Program-made: the position numbers and the translations under genes
Shown: positions 50,320 through 59,760 of the stretch, piece after piece
Layout: the number at the start of each line of letters is the position of its first letter
How positions within the stretch are numbered: the first letter of the stretch is position 1
Notes under the pieces: generated by a model
The model's input: only the letters and a program-made list of their open reading frames with translations
Database searches by the model: none
What the model was told of the DNA's origin: nothing
From: Geodermatophilus amargosae
GTDB taxonomy: Bacteria; Actinomycetota; Actinomycetes; Mycobacteriales; Geodermatophilaceae
NCBI RefSeq assembly: GCF_900116515.1
Contig: NZ_FPBA01000014.1
Location: forward strand, 88,278-152,277
Direction: 5' to 3'
Length of the DNA: 64,000 nt

Positions 50320-50753
50320 ATGAGATGGCGGCTGCTGGCGGCCATCGGGATGCGCCGCGGGGAGGCGCTGGCCCTGCGCTGGCGGACGTCGACCTGGACG
50401 CCGGCCGGCTCGCGGCCCGCCGCAGCGTCGGCGTCGTCAGCCGAGGGCGCCGGCGAGCGCCTCGTCGAGGGCACGACCAAGACGGGCCGGTCTCGGGTCG
50501 TCGACCTCGACGCAGGCACGGTGACCGCGCTCCACGCCTACCGGGCCGCCTGCTGAGGGCTGGCGATCGACCTCGTGCGGGACCCGGCTCGCGTACTGAG
50601 CAATCTGGACGGCACCCAGCGGCACCCCGAACGGTCCTCCCGCCGCTTCGCCGGCCAGGTCGCCCGGGCCCGCGAGGCGCTGGAGGTGGAGCGGCGGCCG
50701 GTGATCCGGCTGCACGACCTCCGCCACACCCACGCCACCCTGCTGCGGGGCTG
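50320..50753 (+). pseudogene. Phage-type tyrosine integrase remnant
   Basis: Pieces in different frames encode LLAAIGMRRGEALALRW (first catalytic Arg), ADVDLDAGRLAARRSVGVV, GAGERLVEGTTKTGRSRVVD and, after a stop, RLHDLRHTHATLLRG (HxLRH). At least two frameshifts and stops separate them and the last helix with the catalytic Tyr is gone. It is the C-terminal half of a dead integrase. Repeat copy 3 begins about 70 nt downstream. Confidence 0.75.
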
Positions 50754-50824
50754 AGGTCGCCCGCGAAGTATCGCACTGGTATCACGAGGCGTTGCTGACC
50801 TTGAAACGACGCCGCCCAGGGCCT

Positions 50825-50887
50825 CTGTCCTGCAGAGACACCGGGGCGATGCTGTGTCCGAGGGGCGACACGGTACCTACGCACACG
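50825..50887 (+). repeat. Dispersed intergenic repeat, copy 3 (long form)
   Basis: The core is at 50854-50887 (GTGTCCGAGGGGCGACAC, then TACCTACGCACACG). The upstream CTGCAGAGACACCGGGGCGA matches copy 2. It follows the integrase remnant. Confidence 0.78.
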
Positions 50888-50943
50888 ACTGGGCACGTGA
50901 CCTCGGGCCGGGTCGGCCGTGCCACAGGTCCCAGCTGAGCCGG

Positions 50944-51393
50944 TCAGCGGGGCGGTCGCTCCTCGACGTGCCGCTTGATGGATCGAAGGCTGGCACGCAT
51001 CGTCTTCTCGAACCGTGGGCGCATGAGCGGCAGGAGCAGGTTCAGCGGCATCTTGGCCCGGGTGTCGATGATCAGGAGCAGGTGTGTTCCGCCGGCCGCG
51101 CCGGGAGAGCAGCCAACCTGCTGCTCGAGCCGGAACGGCGCCATCTCGACGACGGCGGCGAAGTGACTGTCCGGCCGGTACTCCGTGACGGTCACGAACC
51201 CCTCGCTCCGCCTGCCGCCGTCACTCCGGACGAGTCGGGCGGTCGCCCCCTGGTGCACGGGACCGGGTGAGGTCGGCGTCATCTCGACGACCGAGGGGTC
51301 CCACCTCGGATGGTTGTCGAAGTGCTCGGTGGCCACGAACCGGAAGACGTCGGACGGCGCGGCGTCGATGTGTATCTCCGCTTGCAGACGCAC
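50944..51393 (-). CDS. SRPBCC (polyketide cyclase/START-like) protein
   Basis: This 149-aa protein has the START/Bet v1-like pattern: an N-terminal strand with IDAAPSDVFRFVATEHFDNHPRWDPSVVEM, central beta strands (LEQQVGCSPGAAGGTHLLL) and a C-terminal amphipathic helix (RFEKTMRASLRSIKRHVEE). Such proteins bind hydrophobic ligands or act as small cyclases. GTG 51393 has GGAGGA upstream. It has no evident partner gene. Confidence 0.8.
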   Translation of the reverse strand: MRLQAEIHIDAAPSDVFRFVATEHFDNHPRWDPSVVEMTPTSPGPVHQGATARLVRSDGGRRSEGFVTVTEYRPDSHFAAVVEMAPFRLEQQVGCSPGAAGGTHLLLIIDTRAKMPLNLLLPLMRPRFEKTMRASLRSIKRHVEERPPR

Positions 51394-51774
51394 GGGTCCT
51401 CCTCGGCCTGCGACGGACGCGCCCACTCCCGGGCGCGCTCGGAGTCTGCTCGCCCGGCGTGATCCCGGGGAGCCCTCCCCGCCTGCGCACGTGTGAGGCA
51501 GTCACGACCCCGGGCGCCCGCACCGTCCGACCGTGCGCGAGGACAGCGCGTGCCACGGCACTGCCCTGACGTCCCGTCGCCCGGTGACCACGACCATGCA
51601 TCCGCTGCCCACGTGGTCGTTCCTTGCTCACCGGCAGCCGGTGAGGGACGCGCCGGAGCGTGGACTCCGCAGCATCCCCCTGGCCGGGTGTCGGCGCCCG
51701 GCCGCAGGCGGGAGGCGACCGTCCGGGCCCATCACGGGGCGGGTCGGGACGCCTCGATCCCCATGGCTCGGGCA

Positions 51775-52029
51775 TCAGGCGGTGGACGGGCCCCGCTCCA
51801 CCCCGTGGCCGCAGGAGGCGGACCGCCGGTCCTCCTCGTCAGCCGAGCTCCCAACCGGAATCGTGATGCGGCGGCGTTTGCCTACCTCGGGCCCGGGCTC
51901 GGCGAGCTGCGTGGCCGTCACCTCCACCTGGACCGCGGGCTCGGCGCGGGAGGCCGGGTGGTCCGGGATGTTCTGCGGCACCTGCGGATAGCCCGCCGGG
52001 AGCGGCTTGAGGAACGGGCAGACGGGCAT
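51775..52029 (-). CDS. Possible 84-aa protein
   Basis: This frame has a codon pattern with nearly all third positions G or C and a composition (Lys, Asn, Ile, Gln) unlike shadow frames: KPLPAGYPQVPQNIPDHP, then KRRRITIPVGSS. I recognise no family and see no strong ribosome site. It lies in the ~1.4-kb gap between the SRPBCC gene and the MFS gene, which otherwise holds only remnants. It may be real or part of a decayed gene. Confidence 0.25.
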   Translation of the reverse strand: MPVCPFLKPLPAGYPQVPQNIPDHPASRAEPAVQVEVTATQLAEPGPEVGKRRRITIPVGSSADEEDRRSASCGHGVERGPSTA

Positions 52030-52177
52030 CGCTGCACGTCTTCGCTGCAGGGGTTGGGGTCAGACCGGTGCGCACACCGGGCGAGACGGCTCTCGGAGGA
52101 CACGCGCCGCGGGACCGGACCGGGACGTGCGGGGGGATGGCGGGGCTGAACCCTCACGGCTCTCCGATCCCGACGCG

Positions 52178-52444
52178 CGAGATGGCCGGCGCCGCCAGCA
52201 CCGCGCAGTACGGAACGCCCGTGACCGGACGGAAGCGCTGCGGCGTGTCGCCGTGCCCACTGTGGTGATCCACGGAACGGCGGACAGGATGTGCTCCCCG
52301 TCGGGTGGACGGGCGACGGCCGCGGCCGTTCCCGGCGCTCGGCTGGAGATGGTCTGCGGGATGGGTCACGACCTGCCACCGGGAGCCTGGCCGAAGCTGG
52401 CCCGTGCGATCGCGGACAACGCCCACCGCGGCGAAGCCCACTGA
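52178..52444 (+). pseudogene. Alpha/beta hydrolase C-terminal remnant
   Basis: RTEALRRVAVPTVVIHGTAD holds the strand and catalytic Asp, and VCGMGHDLPPGAWPKLARAI the catalytic His, of an alpha/beta hydrolase. The preceding helix is in another frame. The nucleophile half is missing. A repeat copy follows at 52481. Confidence 0.6.
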
Positions 52445-52480
52445 CGAGACCCTCATGGCCGACGACCGGGAGGGTCATGG

Positions 52481-52513
52481 GTGTCCGAGGGGGACTTGCC
52501 ACGTACGCACACG
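52481..52513 (+). repeat. Dispersed intergenic repeat, copy 4 (diverged)
   Basis: It reads GTGTCCGAGGGGGACTTGCC and ends ACGTACGCACACG. The middle differs from the other copies (GACTTGCC in place of CGACACGG). Confidence 0.65.
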
Positions 52514-52823
52514 GTCTGCGCCGAGTCGGTGACTGCCGTCCGCACGACGGGCACTCGGGCACGGCCCGGTGTGATCCTCGTGCTCCAGGCGTCCCGACCT
52601 CGCCCTCAGTTCGTGGTCGGTGGCGTCGGAAGGAGTCGGTGTCCGCCCGCCGGCGCCCGTACGCCTCGACCTCCAGCCCACGCCGCCACGTCCCGGCGAC
52701 CGGGTGAAGAGGCTGGCTCCGCGCCGAGGATCGCGCTGACAGCCGCGAGGTCGACGCCGGGCGGTGCGGAGAAGTCGTTCCGCCGGGGCGCCGACCTGCG
52801 GCGGTGAGCCGGGCTTCCTGGGA

Positions 52824-54251
52824 CTACGCCGCTCCGGCGACGGGGGTCGCTGCTCCCACGCTCGGTGTCGCCCGGCCGATGTCCCGGGGCATGCGCGTGG
52901 CGGCGACGGTCGCCGTCAGGACGAGAAGGGCGGCGCCGAGGAAGCCCGCGCGGTAACCGGAGGCCAGGCTCGCCGCCGTCGGTGCGGCGGTGACGGCGGC
53001 CGCGACCCCGGCGAGCGTGGCCAGGCCGATCGCCGGTCCCAGCTCCTGGGAGGTGTTGAGCAGACCGGAGGTGAGGCCCTGCTCGTCCGGAGGCACGCCG
53101 GTGGTTGCGGCGATGAACATCGGCGCGTAGCCGATCCCGCTGCCGACCGCCATCGCCAGCAGACCGGGCAGGACGTCGGTCCAGTAGCCGCCGTCGTGCG
53201 GCGCGCGGCTCAGCCACAGCATGCCGGCCGCCATCAGGGCCATGCCGATGACGAGCGGCGGACGAGCGCCGACCCGGGTCACGACGTTCCCCGAGAACGG
53301 CGTGATCAGCAGGATGAGGACGGTCAGCGGGGCGAAGGCCAGACCGACCGCCAGCGCTCCGTGGCCGACGACCACCTGCAGGTACAACGAGGTGAAGAAC
53401 AAGCTCGCGGTCAGAGCTGCCGAGCTGAGTGCCAGCGTCGCGATGCCGGTACGGACGCCGGGCCGCAGCAGCAGCGCGAGGTCGATCAACGGTGCGCTGC
53501 TGCGCCGCTGCCGGACGGCGAACCCGGCCAGCAGCACCGCGGCGGCGGACAGGGCGACGACGACCGCGGAGGTGAGCCCGTGCTGCGGCAGCCAGGTCAC
53601 CGCGAGCACCGCGGGGACGAGACCTCCCGACAGCAGCGCGGCCGCCACCCCGTCGAGCCGCGTGCCGGCGCGTTCCCGGTGCTCGGACAGCAGCGCCGTG
53701 GCCGTGACGATCGCCAGCACGCCCACCGGCACGTTGATCAGGAAGACCGACCGCCACCCGGCGAGCTCGGTCAGGACCCCACCGATCAGTTGGCCGGCGA
53801 TGGCGCCACCGGCGCCGACCGCTCCCCACAGGCTGAGGGCGCGGTTTCGGGCGGGGTCCTCCTCGAAGCGGGTGGTGAGCAGGGCCAGCGCGGTGGGCGA
53901 GATCATCGCGGCACCGATGCCCTGCACGGCCCGGGAGGCGATGAGCTGCCAGCCGGTCTGGGCGAGGCCCGCCGTCAGCGACGCGAAGGTGAACACGGTG
54001 AGCCCGGTGAGGAAGATCCGGCGGCGTCCGTAGAGGTCACCGGCGCGGCCGAAGGCCACCAGCAGGCTGCCGAAAGCCACGGTGTAGGCGACCGCGACGA
54101 ACTGGAGGGCGCCGTCAGGCACCTGCAGGTCCGTCCGGATCGAGGGGACGGCGACGTTCACCACGACGACGTCCAGGATCAGCATGAACTGCGCGGTGCA
54201 GAGCAGCGCCAGGGCGAGGACGTCGCCGCGGCGGGTGTGAGTGGTGTTCAT
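52824..54251 (-). CDS. DHA2-family MFS exporter
   Basis: This 475-aa 14-TM transporter has LDVVVVNVAVPSI in TM1, FGRAGDLYGRRRIFLTGL (motif A) and GWRSVFLINVPVG (motif C), as in EmrB/QacA-type drug:H+ antiporters. It is the fifth membrane transport system in the window. It ends the minus-strand pair with an SDR (18-nt gap) and both are divergent from a TetR gene, the usual layout for a TetR-controlled efflux unit. Confidence 0.92.
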   Translation of the reverse strand: MNTTHTRRGDVLALALLCTAQFMLILDVVVVNVAVPSIRTDLQVPDGALQFVAVAYTVAFGSLLVAFGRAGDLYGRRRIFLTGLTVFTFASLTAGLAQTGWQLIASRAVQGIGAAMISPTALALLTTRFEEDPARNRALSLWGAVGAGGAIAGQLIGGVLTELAGWRSVFLINVPVGVLAIVTATALLSEHRERAGTRLDGVAAALLSGGLVPAVLAVTWLPQHGLTSAVVVALSAAAVLLAGFAVRQRRSSAPLIDLALLLRPGVRTGIATLALSSAALTASLFFTSLYLQVVVGHGALAVGLAFAPLTVLILLITPFSGNVVTRVGARPPLVIGMALMAAGMLWLSRAPHDGGYWTDVLPGLLAMAVGSGIGYAPMFIAATTGVPPDEQGLTSGLLNTSQELGPAIGLATLAGVAAAVTAAPTAASLASGYRAGFLGAALLVLTATVAATRMPRDIGRATPSVGAATPVAGAA

Positions 54252-54269
54252 GGCGGACTCCTCCTGTGC

Positions 54270-55151
54270 TCACGAGGCGGATGCTGCGATGTGCCGGCCC
54301 CAGTGCGGCCGGCGGCCGTCGATGTCGGTCAGGCCGTACTCCTCGCCCAGGTCCCAGCTGGTGTGGACGAGCCCGGCGCGGGCCGCGATGTCGGGATCGG
54401 CGGCCAGGGCGGCGATCGCCCGCCCGACGAAGTGGGGGGTCTCCGAGGCGGCGAAGTGCGGATCCCGCCTCGCGCCGTCGCGCCAGGTGGCCTCGGTGAC
54501 CCCGAAGATCTCGAGCATGGCCTCCGAGCGCAGGAAGCCGGGGGTGACGGCCAGCGCCGTCACCCCGTGCGGCCCGAGCTCCTCCGCCATGGCGAAGGCC
54601 AGCCGGTTGACCGCGGTCTTGACGAGGTCGTAGCCCAGGCTGCCGCGGTAGTCCTCGCCGGTTCCGTCGGTGATCTCGACGACGAGGCCGCGGTGCCGGG
54701 CGAGCATCAGCGGCACGAGGTGCTGGCTGGTGAGCAGGTGGGTGACGACCGCCTGCTGCCACAGCTGCTGCACCTTGGCCACGTCGAGGCGCCAGAACGG
54801 TGTGTCCCACTCGGTCAGTGGATCGCCGCCCCACACGTCGTTGACCAGCACGTCGAGCCGACCGTGGTCCCGCAGCACCCGGTCGGCCAGCGCAGCGACG
54901 TCTTCGGACCGGGAGTGGTCAACGCCCAGCGCGACCCCCTCGCCGCCCGCGGCGGTGACCCGCTCGGCGGTCTCCTCGATCGTCTCCGGACGGTTCATCG
55001 CGGAGCGCCCGTGCCGGGTGCTGCGGCCGGTGACGTAGACGGTGGCGCCGGCGGCGCCCAGCTCGACGGCGGTTCCTCGGCCGGCTCCACGTGTGCCGCC
55101 GGCGACGACGGCGACCTGACCGGCGAGGGGTCGGTTCTGCTTCGTTTCCAT
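54270..55151 (-). CDS. SDR family oxidoreductase
   Basis: This 293-aa SDR has the cofactor motif AGGTRGAGRGTAVEL near residues 17-31, VLVNDVWGG in place of NNAG, and an active Tyr/Lys pair in YDLVK (~175-179). The variant VND.WGG motif marks an extended branch of SDRs. It lies 18 nt before the MFS gene and is divergent from the TetR regulator across an AT-rich palindromic operator, so it is likely co-induced with efflux, perhaps to modify the exported compound. Confidence 0.88.
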   Translation of the reverse strand: METKQNRPLAGQVAVVAGGTRGAGRGTAVELGAAGATVYVTGRSTRHGRSAMNRPETIEETAERVTAAGGEGVALGVDHSRSEDVAALADRVLRDHGRLDVLVNDVWGGDPLTEWDTPFWRLDVAKVQQLWQQAVVTHLLTSQHLVPLMLARHRGLVVEITDGTGEDYRGSLGYDLVKTAVNRLAFAMAEELGPHGVTALAVTPGFLRSEAMLEIFGVTEATWRDGARRDPHFAASETPHFVGRAIAALAADPDIAARAGLVHTSWDLGEEYGLTDIDGRRPHWGRHIAASAS

Positions 55152-55170
55152 GGAACACCTCCTGTAGTAA

Positions 55171-55194
55171 GTAAACGATTGTTTGTTTACAAAC
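55171..55194. promoter_or_regulatory. TetR operator candidate
   Basis: GTTTGTTTACAAAC is a 14-bp palindrome (55181-55194), preceded by GTAAAC that pairs with GTTTAC. It is strikingly AT-rich for this genome and sits between the divergent SDR and TetR genes. Confidence 0.7.
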
Positions 55195-55221
55195 TGAAGA
55201 GGGTCGCACTAGTCTTCCGGC

Positions 55222-55833
55222 ATGCCCCGCCCCAGGACCGTCAGCGACGGCGAGATCCTGGCTGCCGCGGCCGTGGTCATCGGCGAGATCGGGCCCGACC
55301 GGCTGACCCTTGGGGACGTCGGCCGCAGGGTCGGGCTGGCCCCGGCCACCCTGCTCCAGCGTTTCGGCTCACGGCGGGGACTGCTGCTGGCGCTCGCGGG
55401 TCACGACGTCGACGCCGTTCCCGCCCGGCTGCGAACGGTGGCATCCGCCCCGGGCAGCCTGCTCGACGCCCTCGTCGCGGCCCTCGTCGAGACGGCGTCG
55501 CAGATCGACAGCCCCGCGCGGTTCGCCAACCATCTCGCGTTCCTGCTCAAGGACCTCGCCGACCCGGAGTTCCAGGCCCTCGCGCGCCAGTACGGCGCCG
55601 GGGTCACCGCCGCCATTCGCGACGTCCTCGCCGCCGCGGCGGACCGGGGCGAACTTGACGCCGACGTCGACGCCGTGGCGCAGCTGGTGCACGTCGCCTA
55701 CAACGGGGCGCTCGTCACCTGGGGGATGATTCCCGACGGGCAACCGGCTGACCGCGTCGGACACCACCTGCGCCAGGTGCTGACGCCCTACCGGGCGGCG
55801 CACGGCCGTCGCGTGGCCGCCGGATCGACCTGA
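55222..55833 (+). CDS. TetR-family transcriptional regulator
   Basis: This 203-aa regulator has the TetR HTH (ILAAAAVVIGEIGPDRLTLG, VGRRVGLAPATLLQRFGSRRGLL, ~11-55) and an all-helical ligand domain. The AT-rich palindrome 28 nt upstream also lies before the divergent SDR-MFS pair, so it most likely represses both itself and that pair. The first codon is ATG 55222. Its ligand is unknown. Confidence 0.9.
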   Translation: MPRPRTVSDGEILAAAAVVIGEIGPDRLTLGDVGRRVGLAPATLLQRFGSRRGLLLALAGHDVDAVPARLRTVASAPGSLLDALVAALVETASQIDSPARFANHLAFLLKDLADPEFQALARQYGAGVTAAIRDVLAAAADRGELDADVDAVAQLVHVAYNGALVTWGMIPDGQPADRVGHHLRQVLTPYRAAHGRRVAAGST

Positions 55834-56019
55834 TCCGTAGGGGCAGCCGAGTGGTGCCGGGGTGGCTTCCCAGGAACCGGGACGAGGGCGGTGTTGCCGC
55901 CGGGAGGGGAACGTCGATGCCTGCACCGCATCGGTCCGCAGTGCCCGCCGGCGCGGCCGCGGTCGCGACGCGGCGCAGCTCCGGCAGCAGCTCCAGCCCC
56001 CTTTGCCGGACGTCGCGCA

Positions 56020-56969
56020 TGCGGGATCCCTCGACCGCGTGCTGGCCGATGTCGGCTGGGACGTGGAACGGGACGGCCTGGCAGGCGCTCCGCCAGTCCG
56101 CGTGGTCGCCTCGTTGGAACGGCACGCCACGATCGACCGGGCGCTGCGCCTCCTGGGGCTGGGAGCCGGCGCGGTGCAGCCGGTCGAGGCCGACGAGCAG
56201 GGCCGGATCCGGTCGCCGCGCTGGAGGAGACCCTGGCAGCCCCTGCACCCGGTCCGGTGGTCGTCTGCCTGCAAGCGGGCAACGTGAACACCGGCACCTG
56301 TGACGACCGGGCCGCGGCCGTCGAGGTCGCCCGCCGGCACGGGGCGTGGGTGACGTGGACGGTGCCTTCGGGTTGTGGGCCGCGGCCAACCCGTCGACCC
56401 GCCACCTCCTCGCCGGTGTGGAGGCGGCCGACTCGTGGGGGACGGACGGGCACAAGTGGCTGAACGTCCCCTATGACAGCGGCTACAGCTTCTGCGCCGA
56501 CCCCGTGGCCCACCGCGCCGCCATGGCCTACAGCGTCGCCTACGTCACCGGGCACGGGGAGGGGCCAGTGCGGGCGCCGTCCGACTACATCCTGGAGTCC
56601 TCTCGACGGGCCCGCGGCTTCGTGACGTGGGTCGCGCTGCGCCTGCTCGGGCGCACGGGCGTGGGGGACCTGGTCGAGCGGTGCTGCCGCTTGGCGCGCC
56701 GGTTCGCCGGTCGGATGGCCGCGATAGAGGGCGTGAGCGTCGGCAACGACGTCGTCCTCAACCAGGTGCTGGTCCGGTTCGGCGAGGACGACGGTGCGAC
56801 CGACGCCGTGGCCGCTGCCGCGCAGGAGTCGGGGGAGTGCTGGATGGGCTCCACGACCTGGCGCGGCAAGCGGTACATGCGCGTGTCCGTGGCGAACTGG
56901 TCCACCAGCGAGGACGACATCGATCGCACGTCCGCCGTCGTCGAGGCGGCCTGGCGCTCCCTGCGGTAG
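56020..56969 (+). pseudogene. PLP-dependent (group II) decarboxylase, frameshifted
   Basis: Three frames together spell an aromatic-amino-acid-decarboxylase-like protein: RVVASLERHATIDRALRLLG, then VVVCLQAGNVNTGTCDD, then DSWGTDGHKWLNVPYDSG with the PLP-binding Lys and RGFVTWVALRLLGRTGVGDL. Frame changes near 56210 and 56345 break it, and the N-terminal third is unrecognisable. The last frame alone (56346-56969, 207 aa) is open and well conserved. It is recently inactivated or, less likely, contains sequencing indels. Confidence 0.75.
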
Positions 56970-57010
56970 CTGGTGACGTCCGGACCGGGGAGTCCGGCCG
57001 GTCGTGTGCT

Positions 57011-57044
57011 GTGTCCGAGGGGCGACACGCTCCATACGCACACG
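57011..57044 (+). repeat. Dispersed intergenic repeat, copy 5
   Basis: It reads GTGTCCGAGGGGCGACAC followed by GCTCC and ATACGCACACG. It is 42 nt after the decarboxylase pseudogene stop. Between it and 57301 I see no gene. Confidence 0.8.
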
Positions 57045-57301
57045 CCTACACCCAGAGCATCAGTAGTCGTCCGTCCGTGATCCAGGCCGTCGTCCACTCC
57101 GGCCGACGGGTCGGGGTCTTCCCATCGGGCTGGGACCAGCGAGCGCCTGCTCGGTCCCCCACGGCCGACCCGAAGCCCATGCGCCTGCTCGACGTCAGGA
57201 CGGTCGGCGACCGCTTCGCGTCTCACGTACCTCAGCGTGCGGAACGGCGTGCCCGGGCCCCGCCACGTGTGACCCGGCAAAGCGGAGGCCTACCGGGCGG
57301 C

Positions 57302-58918
57302 CTAGGGATCGGCAGGCGTCTCCTCGTGGGCCAGGCCGGCGTGTTCCTGGCGGAGATCGCGCTTGAGGATCTTGCCGCTGGGGTTCTTGGGCAGTGCGTC
57401 GGTGAGGACGACGTACTTGGGGCGCTTGTAGCCGGCGAGCCTCTCGCGGGCGTGGGCGTGTACGTCCTCTGCGGTGAGCGTGGTGCCAGGCTTGGGCACG
57501 ACGACGGCGGTGACGGCCTCGACCCAGTAGGGGTGGCTGATCCCGAAGACGGCGACCTCGGCGATGCCGTCGAGTTCGTAGATCGTCTCCTCGATCTCGC
57601 GGCTGGCGACGTTCTCCCCGCCGGTCTTGATCATGTCCTTCTTGCGGTCGACGACGGAGAGGTAGCCGTCGGCGGTCATGACCCCGAGGTCGCCGGAGTG
57701 GAACCAGCCGCCGGCGAAGGCGGCGGCTGTCTTGTCTTCGTCGCCGTAGTAGCCGAGGGTGGCGTGCGGGCTGCGGTGCACGATCTCGCCGACGGTGCCG
57801 ACCGGGACGGGCGTGCCGTCGTCGTCGACGAGCATCGTCTCCACGTTCAGCGCGGCCCGGCCGGCGGAGCCGGCCCGTTCCAGCTGTTCGTGCGGCTGCA
57901 GGATGGTGGCCACCGGCGCCATCTCGGTCTGGCCGTAGAAGTTCCACAGCTGCACGTCGGGCAGCCGTCGCTGCAGTTCGCGCAGCACCTCGACGGGCAT
58001 GGCCGAGGCGCCGTAGTAGCCCTTGCGCAGGCTGGACAGGTCGGTGGTGTCGAAGTCGGGGTGCCGGAGCAGGGAGATCCACACCGTCGGCGGGCAGAAC
58101 AGCTTGGTGACCTTCTCCCGGGCGATCGTCGCCAGCACGGCGGCGGGGTCGGGCGCTGGCAGGATGATGCTGGTCGCGCCGAGGTAGACGTCGACGGAGA
58201 AGAAGCAGTCCAACTGCGCGCAGTGGTACATGGGCAGCGCGTGCACCTCGACGTCGTCGGCGCTCATCCCGCCGTCGACCACGCAGGTGACGTACTGGGC
58301 GATCAGCGAGCGGGACGACAGCATGGCGCCCTTCGGGCGGGACTCGGTGCCCGAGGTGTACATCAGGCGCAGCGGGTCGTCGTCGGCTACCGCCACGTCC
58401 GGCGGGCTGTCGTCCCCGGTCTGCCACCAGGCGTCGACGTCCTCCCAGCCCGCGGGTGGGGTGGCGCCGGACAGCCCAATCCAGCCCTGCAGCCCGCCGT
58501 CGACCCCGGCGGCGGTCAGGGCGCCCTCCGCCGTGGGGGCCAGCGCGTCCTCGGCGACGATCGCGCGCGCACCGGAGTGCCGCAGGATGTAGGCGACCTC
58601 GTCCGGGCCGAGCATGAAGTTCACCGGTACCAGCACCACGCCCAGCTTGGCGGTGGCGAAGGCCAGGACGGCGTACTGCCAGCAGTTGTGGCTCAGCAGG
58701 GCCAGCCGGTCGCCCTTGCCCAGGCCGCGCGCGGTCAGGGCGTGGGCCGTCCGGTTCGCCGCGGCGTCGAACTCCGCGTAGGTCACCCGCCGGTCGCCGT
58801 CGACGACCGCCGGCTTGTCCGGGTACCGGCGGGCCGTGCGGTGCAGCAGGTCGCCCACCGAGTGCTGGCGCGCACGGGTGACGGCGGTGTCGGTCGCCGG
58901 GCTGAACGTGGCCTGCAT
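57302..58918 (-). CDS. AMP-forming acyl-CoA synthetase (fatty acid type)
   Basis: This 538-aa ANL enzyme has the P-loop MYTSGTESRPKGAMLS (~180-195), FYGQTEMAP, WFHSGDLGVMTADGY, DRKKDMIKTGGENVASREIE and the C-terminal Lys in KNPSGKILKRDLR. Its closest type is long/medium-chain fatty-acyl-CoA synthetase (FadD3/FadD-like). ATG 58918 was chosen for the family's usual length; the ribosome site (AGGACC) is moderate. It is isolated, flanked by repeat copy 5 and gene remnants, so its pathway is not evident. Confidence 0.92.
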   Translation of the reverse strand: MQATFSPATDTAVTRARQHSVGDLLHRTARRYPDKPAVVDGDRRVTYAEFDAAANRTAHALTARGLGKGDRLALLSHNCWQYAVLAFATAKLGVVLVPVNFMLGPDEVAYILRHSGARAIVAEDALAPTAEGALTAAGVDGGLQGWIGLSGATPPAGWEDVDAWWQTGDDSPPDVAVADDDPLRLMYTSGTESRPKGAMLSSRSLIAQYVTCVVDGGMSADDVEVHALPMYHCAQLDCFFSVDVYLGATSIILPAPDPAAVLATIAREKVTKLFCPPTVWISLLRHPDFDTTDLSSLRKGYYGASAMPVEVLRELQRRLPDVQLWNFYGQTEMAPVATILQPHEQLERAGSAGRAALNVETMLVDDDGTPVPVGTVGEIVHRSPHATLGYYGDEDKTAAAFAGGWFHSGDLGVMTADGYLSVVDRKKDMIKTGGENVASREIEETIYELDGIAEVAVFGISHPYWVEAVTAVVVPKPGTTLTAEDVHAHARERLAGYKRPKYVVLTDALPKNPSGKILKRDLRQEHAGLAHEETPADP

Positions 58919-59098
58919 GGTGGTCCTACCTCTCGGTCTGGACGTGGGGACGACGTCGATGCCCGTCACTTCAGTGATCTTCGACGATGGACCGGCGCTT
59001 CGGCATGCGCGCCGGCTCCGCGATGCCCAGCAGCCCTCGTCGTCCATGCTGCGGCCGGATCCGTCGCAGGTGATCGCCGGTGACGAGACGCGGCCGCG

Positions 59099-59230
59099 AT
59101 GGAGGCATTGGCAGCCGGCGTCCCCGTCGCCACCCGGGACCTGCCGGTGCTGCGAGAGGAGTTCGGCGAGGCGGCGGTGTCCGCGACGGACGCCGGGGAA
59201 CGGGGGGCGCTCCTGTCAGCCGTGGAGCGG
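59099..59230 (+). pseudogene. Group 1 glycosyltransferase remnant
   Basis: MEALAAGVPVATRDLPVLRE, then FGEAAVSATDAGERGALLSA is the donor-site segment near the C-terminus of GT4-like glycosyltransferases. No other part is present. Confidence 0.5.
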
Positions 59231-59329
59231 AACTCCCGGTGGACGGCCAGCCCGTGTCCGTCGGGCGCAGCAGGATGCGGCTGCGCAAGACCTCCATCGC
59301 GGCATCTCCTCCCAACCGGCCGTCCGTGG

Positions 59330-59760
59330 AGTCGATCACCGCCGCAGGTGCCACGAGGCCCCCCGGTGCGAACGGGTCGGTCGGCGCCGCGGTGTGCCGG
59401 GCGCTCGTCGAGCGGTCGGCGCAGGTGCGCGCTGTCGTCCGTCGCGGCGGCAGCGCCCCCGCGCTCGACGGGGTCACCGAGCACGTCGGCGACCCCACCG
59501 ACGAGGGCCTCGCCCGAGACGCGACCCGGGGCGCCGACGCGGTCGTCACGACGGTCCACCCGATGGACTGGTCCCGGGAGGTGCAGCACCGGGTCGGCGT
59601 CGGCAGCTTGACGCTCCCCGCCCGGGTCTCCCGCGACGCTGGCGTCGCCCGGGACCAGGCTGACGTCACCACGATCACCGCGGAGGACGTCGCCCGCGCG
59701 CTGGGCGAGGAGCCGGCGGGTGACCCCGCGCTGCCCGGTTGGCGACGCTGGCTCGGGTGA
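59330..59760 (+). pseudogene. NmrA-like NAD(P)-binding protein remnant
   Basis: TRPPGANGSVGAAVCRALVE and VRAVVRRGGSAPALDGVTEH, then DAVVTTVHPM resemble the Rossmann N-terminus of NmrA/NAD(P)H-binding proteins. The following segment (SLTLPARVS to the stop) does not continue the fold and looks like an in-frame deletion joint. With the preceding fragment it fills the ~940-nt gap before the UvrA-like gene. Confidence 0.45.

Noticed and set aside
56346..56969. Intact 207-aa PLP enzyme
   Set aside because: The N-terminal half of the same enzyme lies upstream in other frames, so this is the tail of a broken gene.
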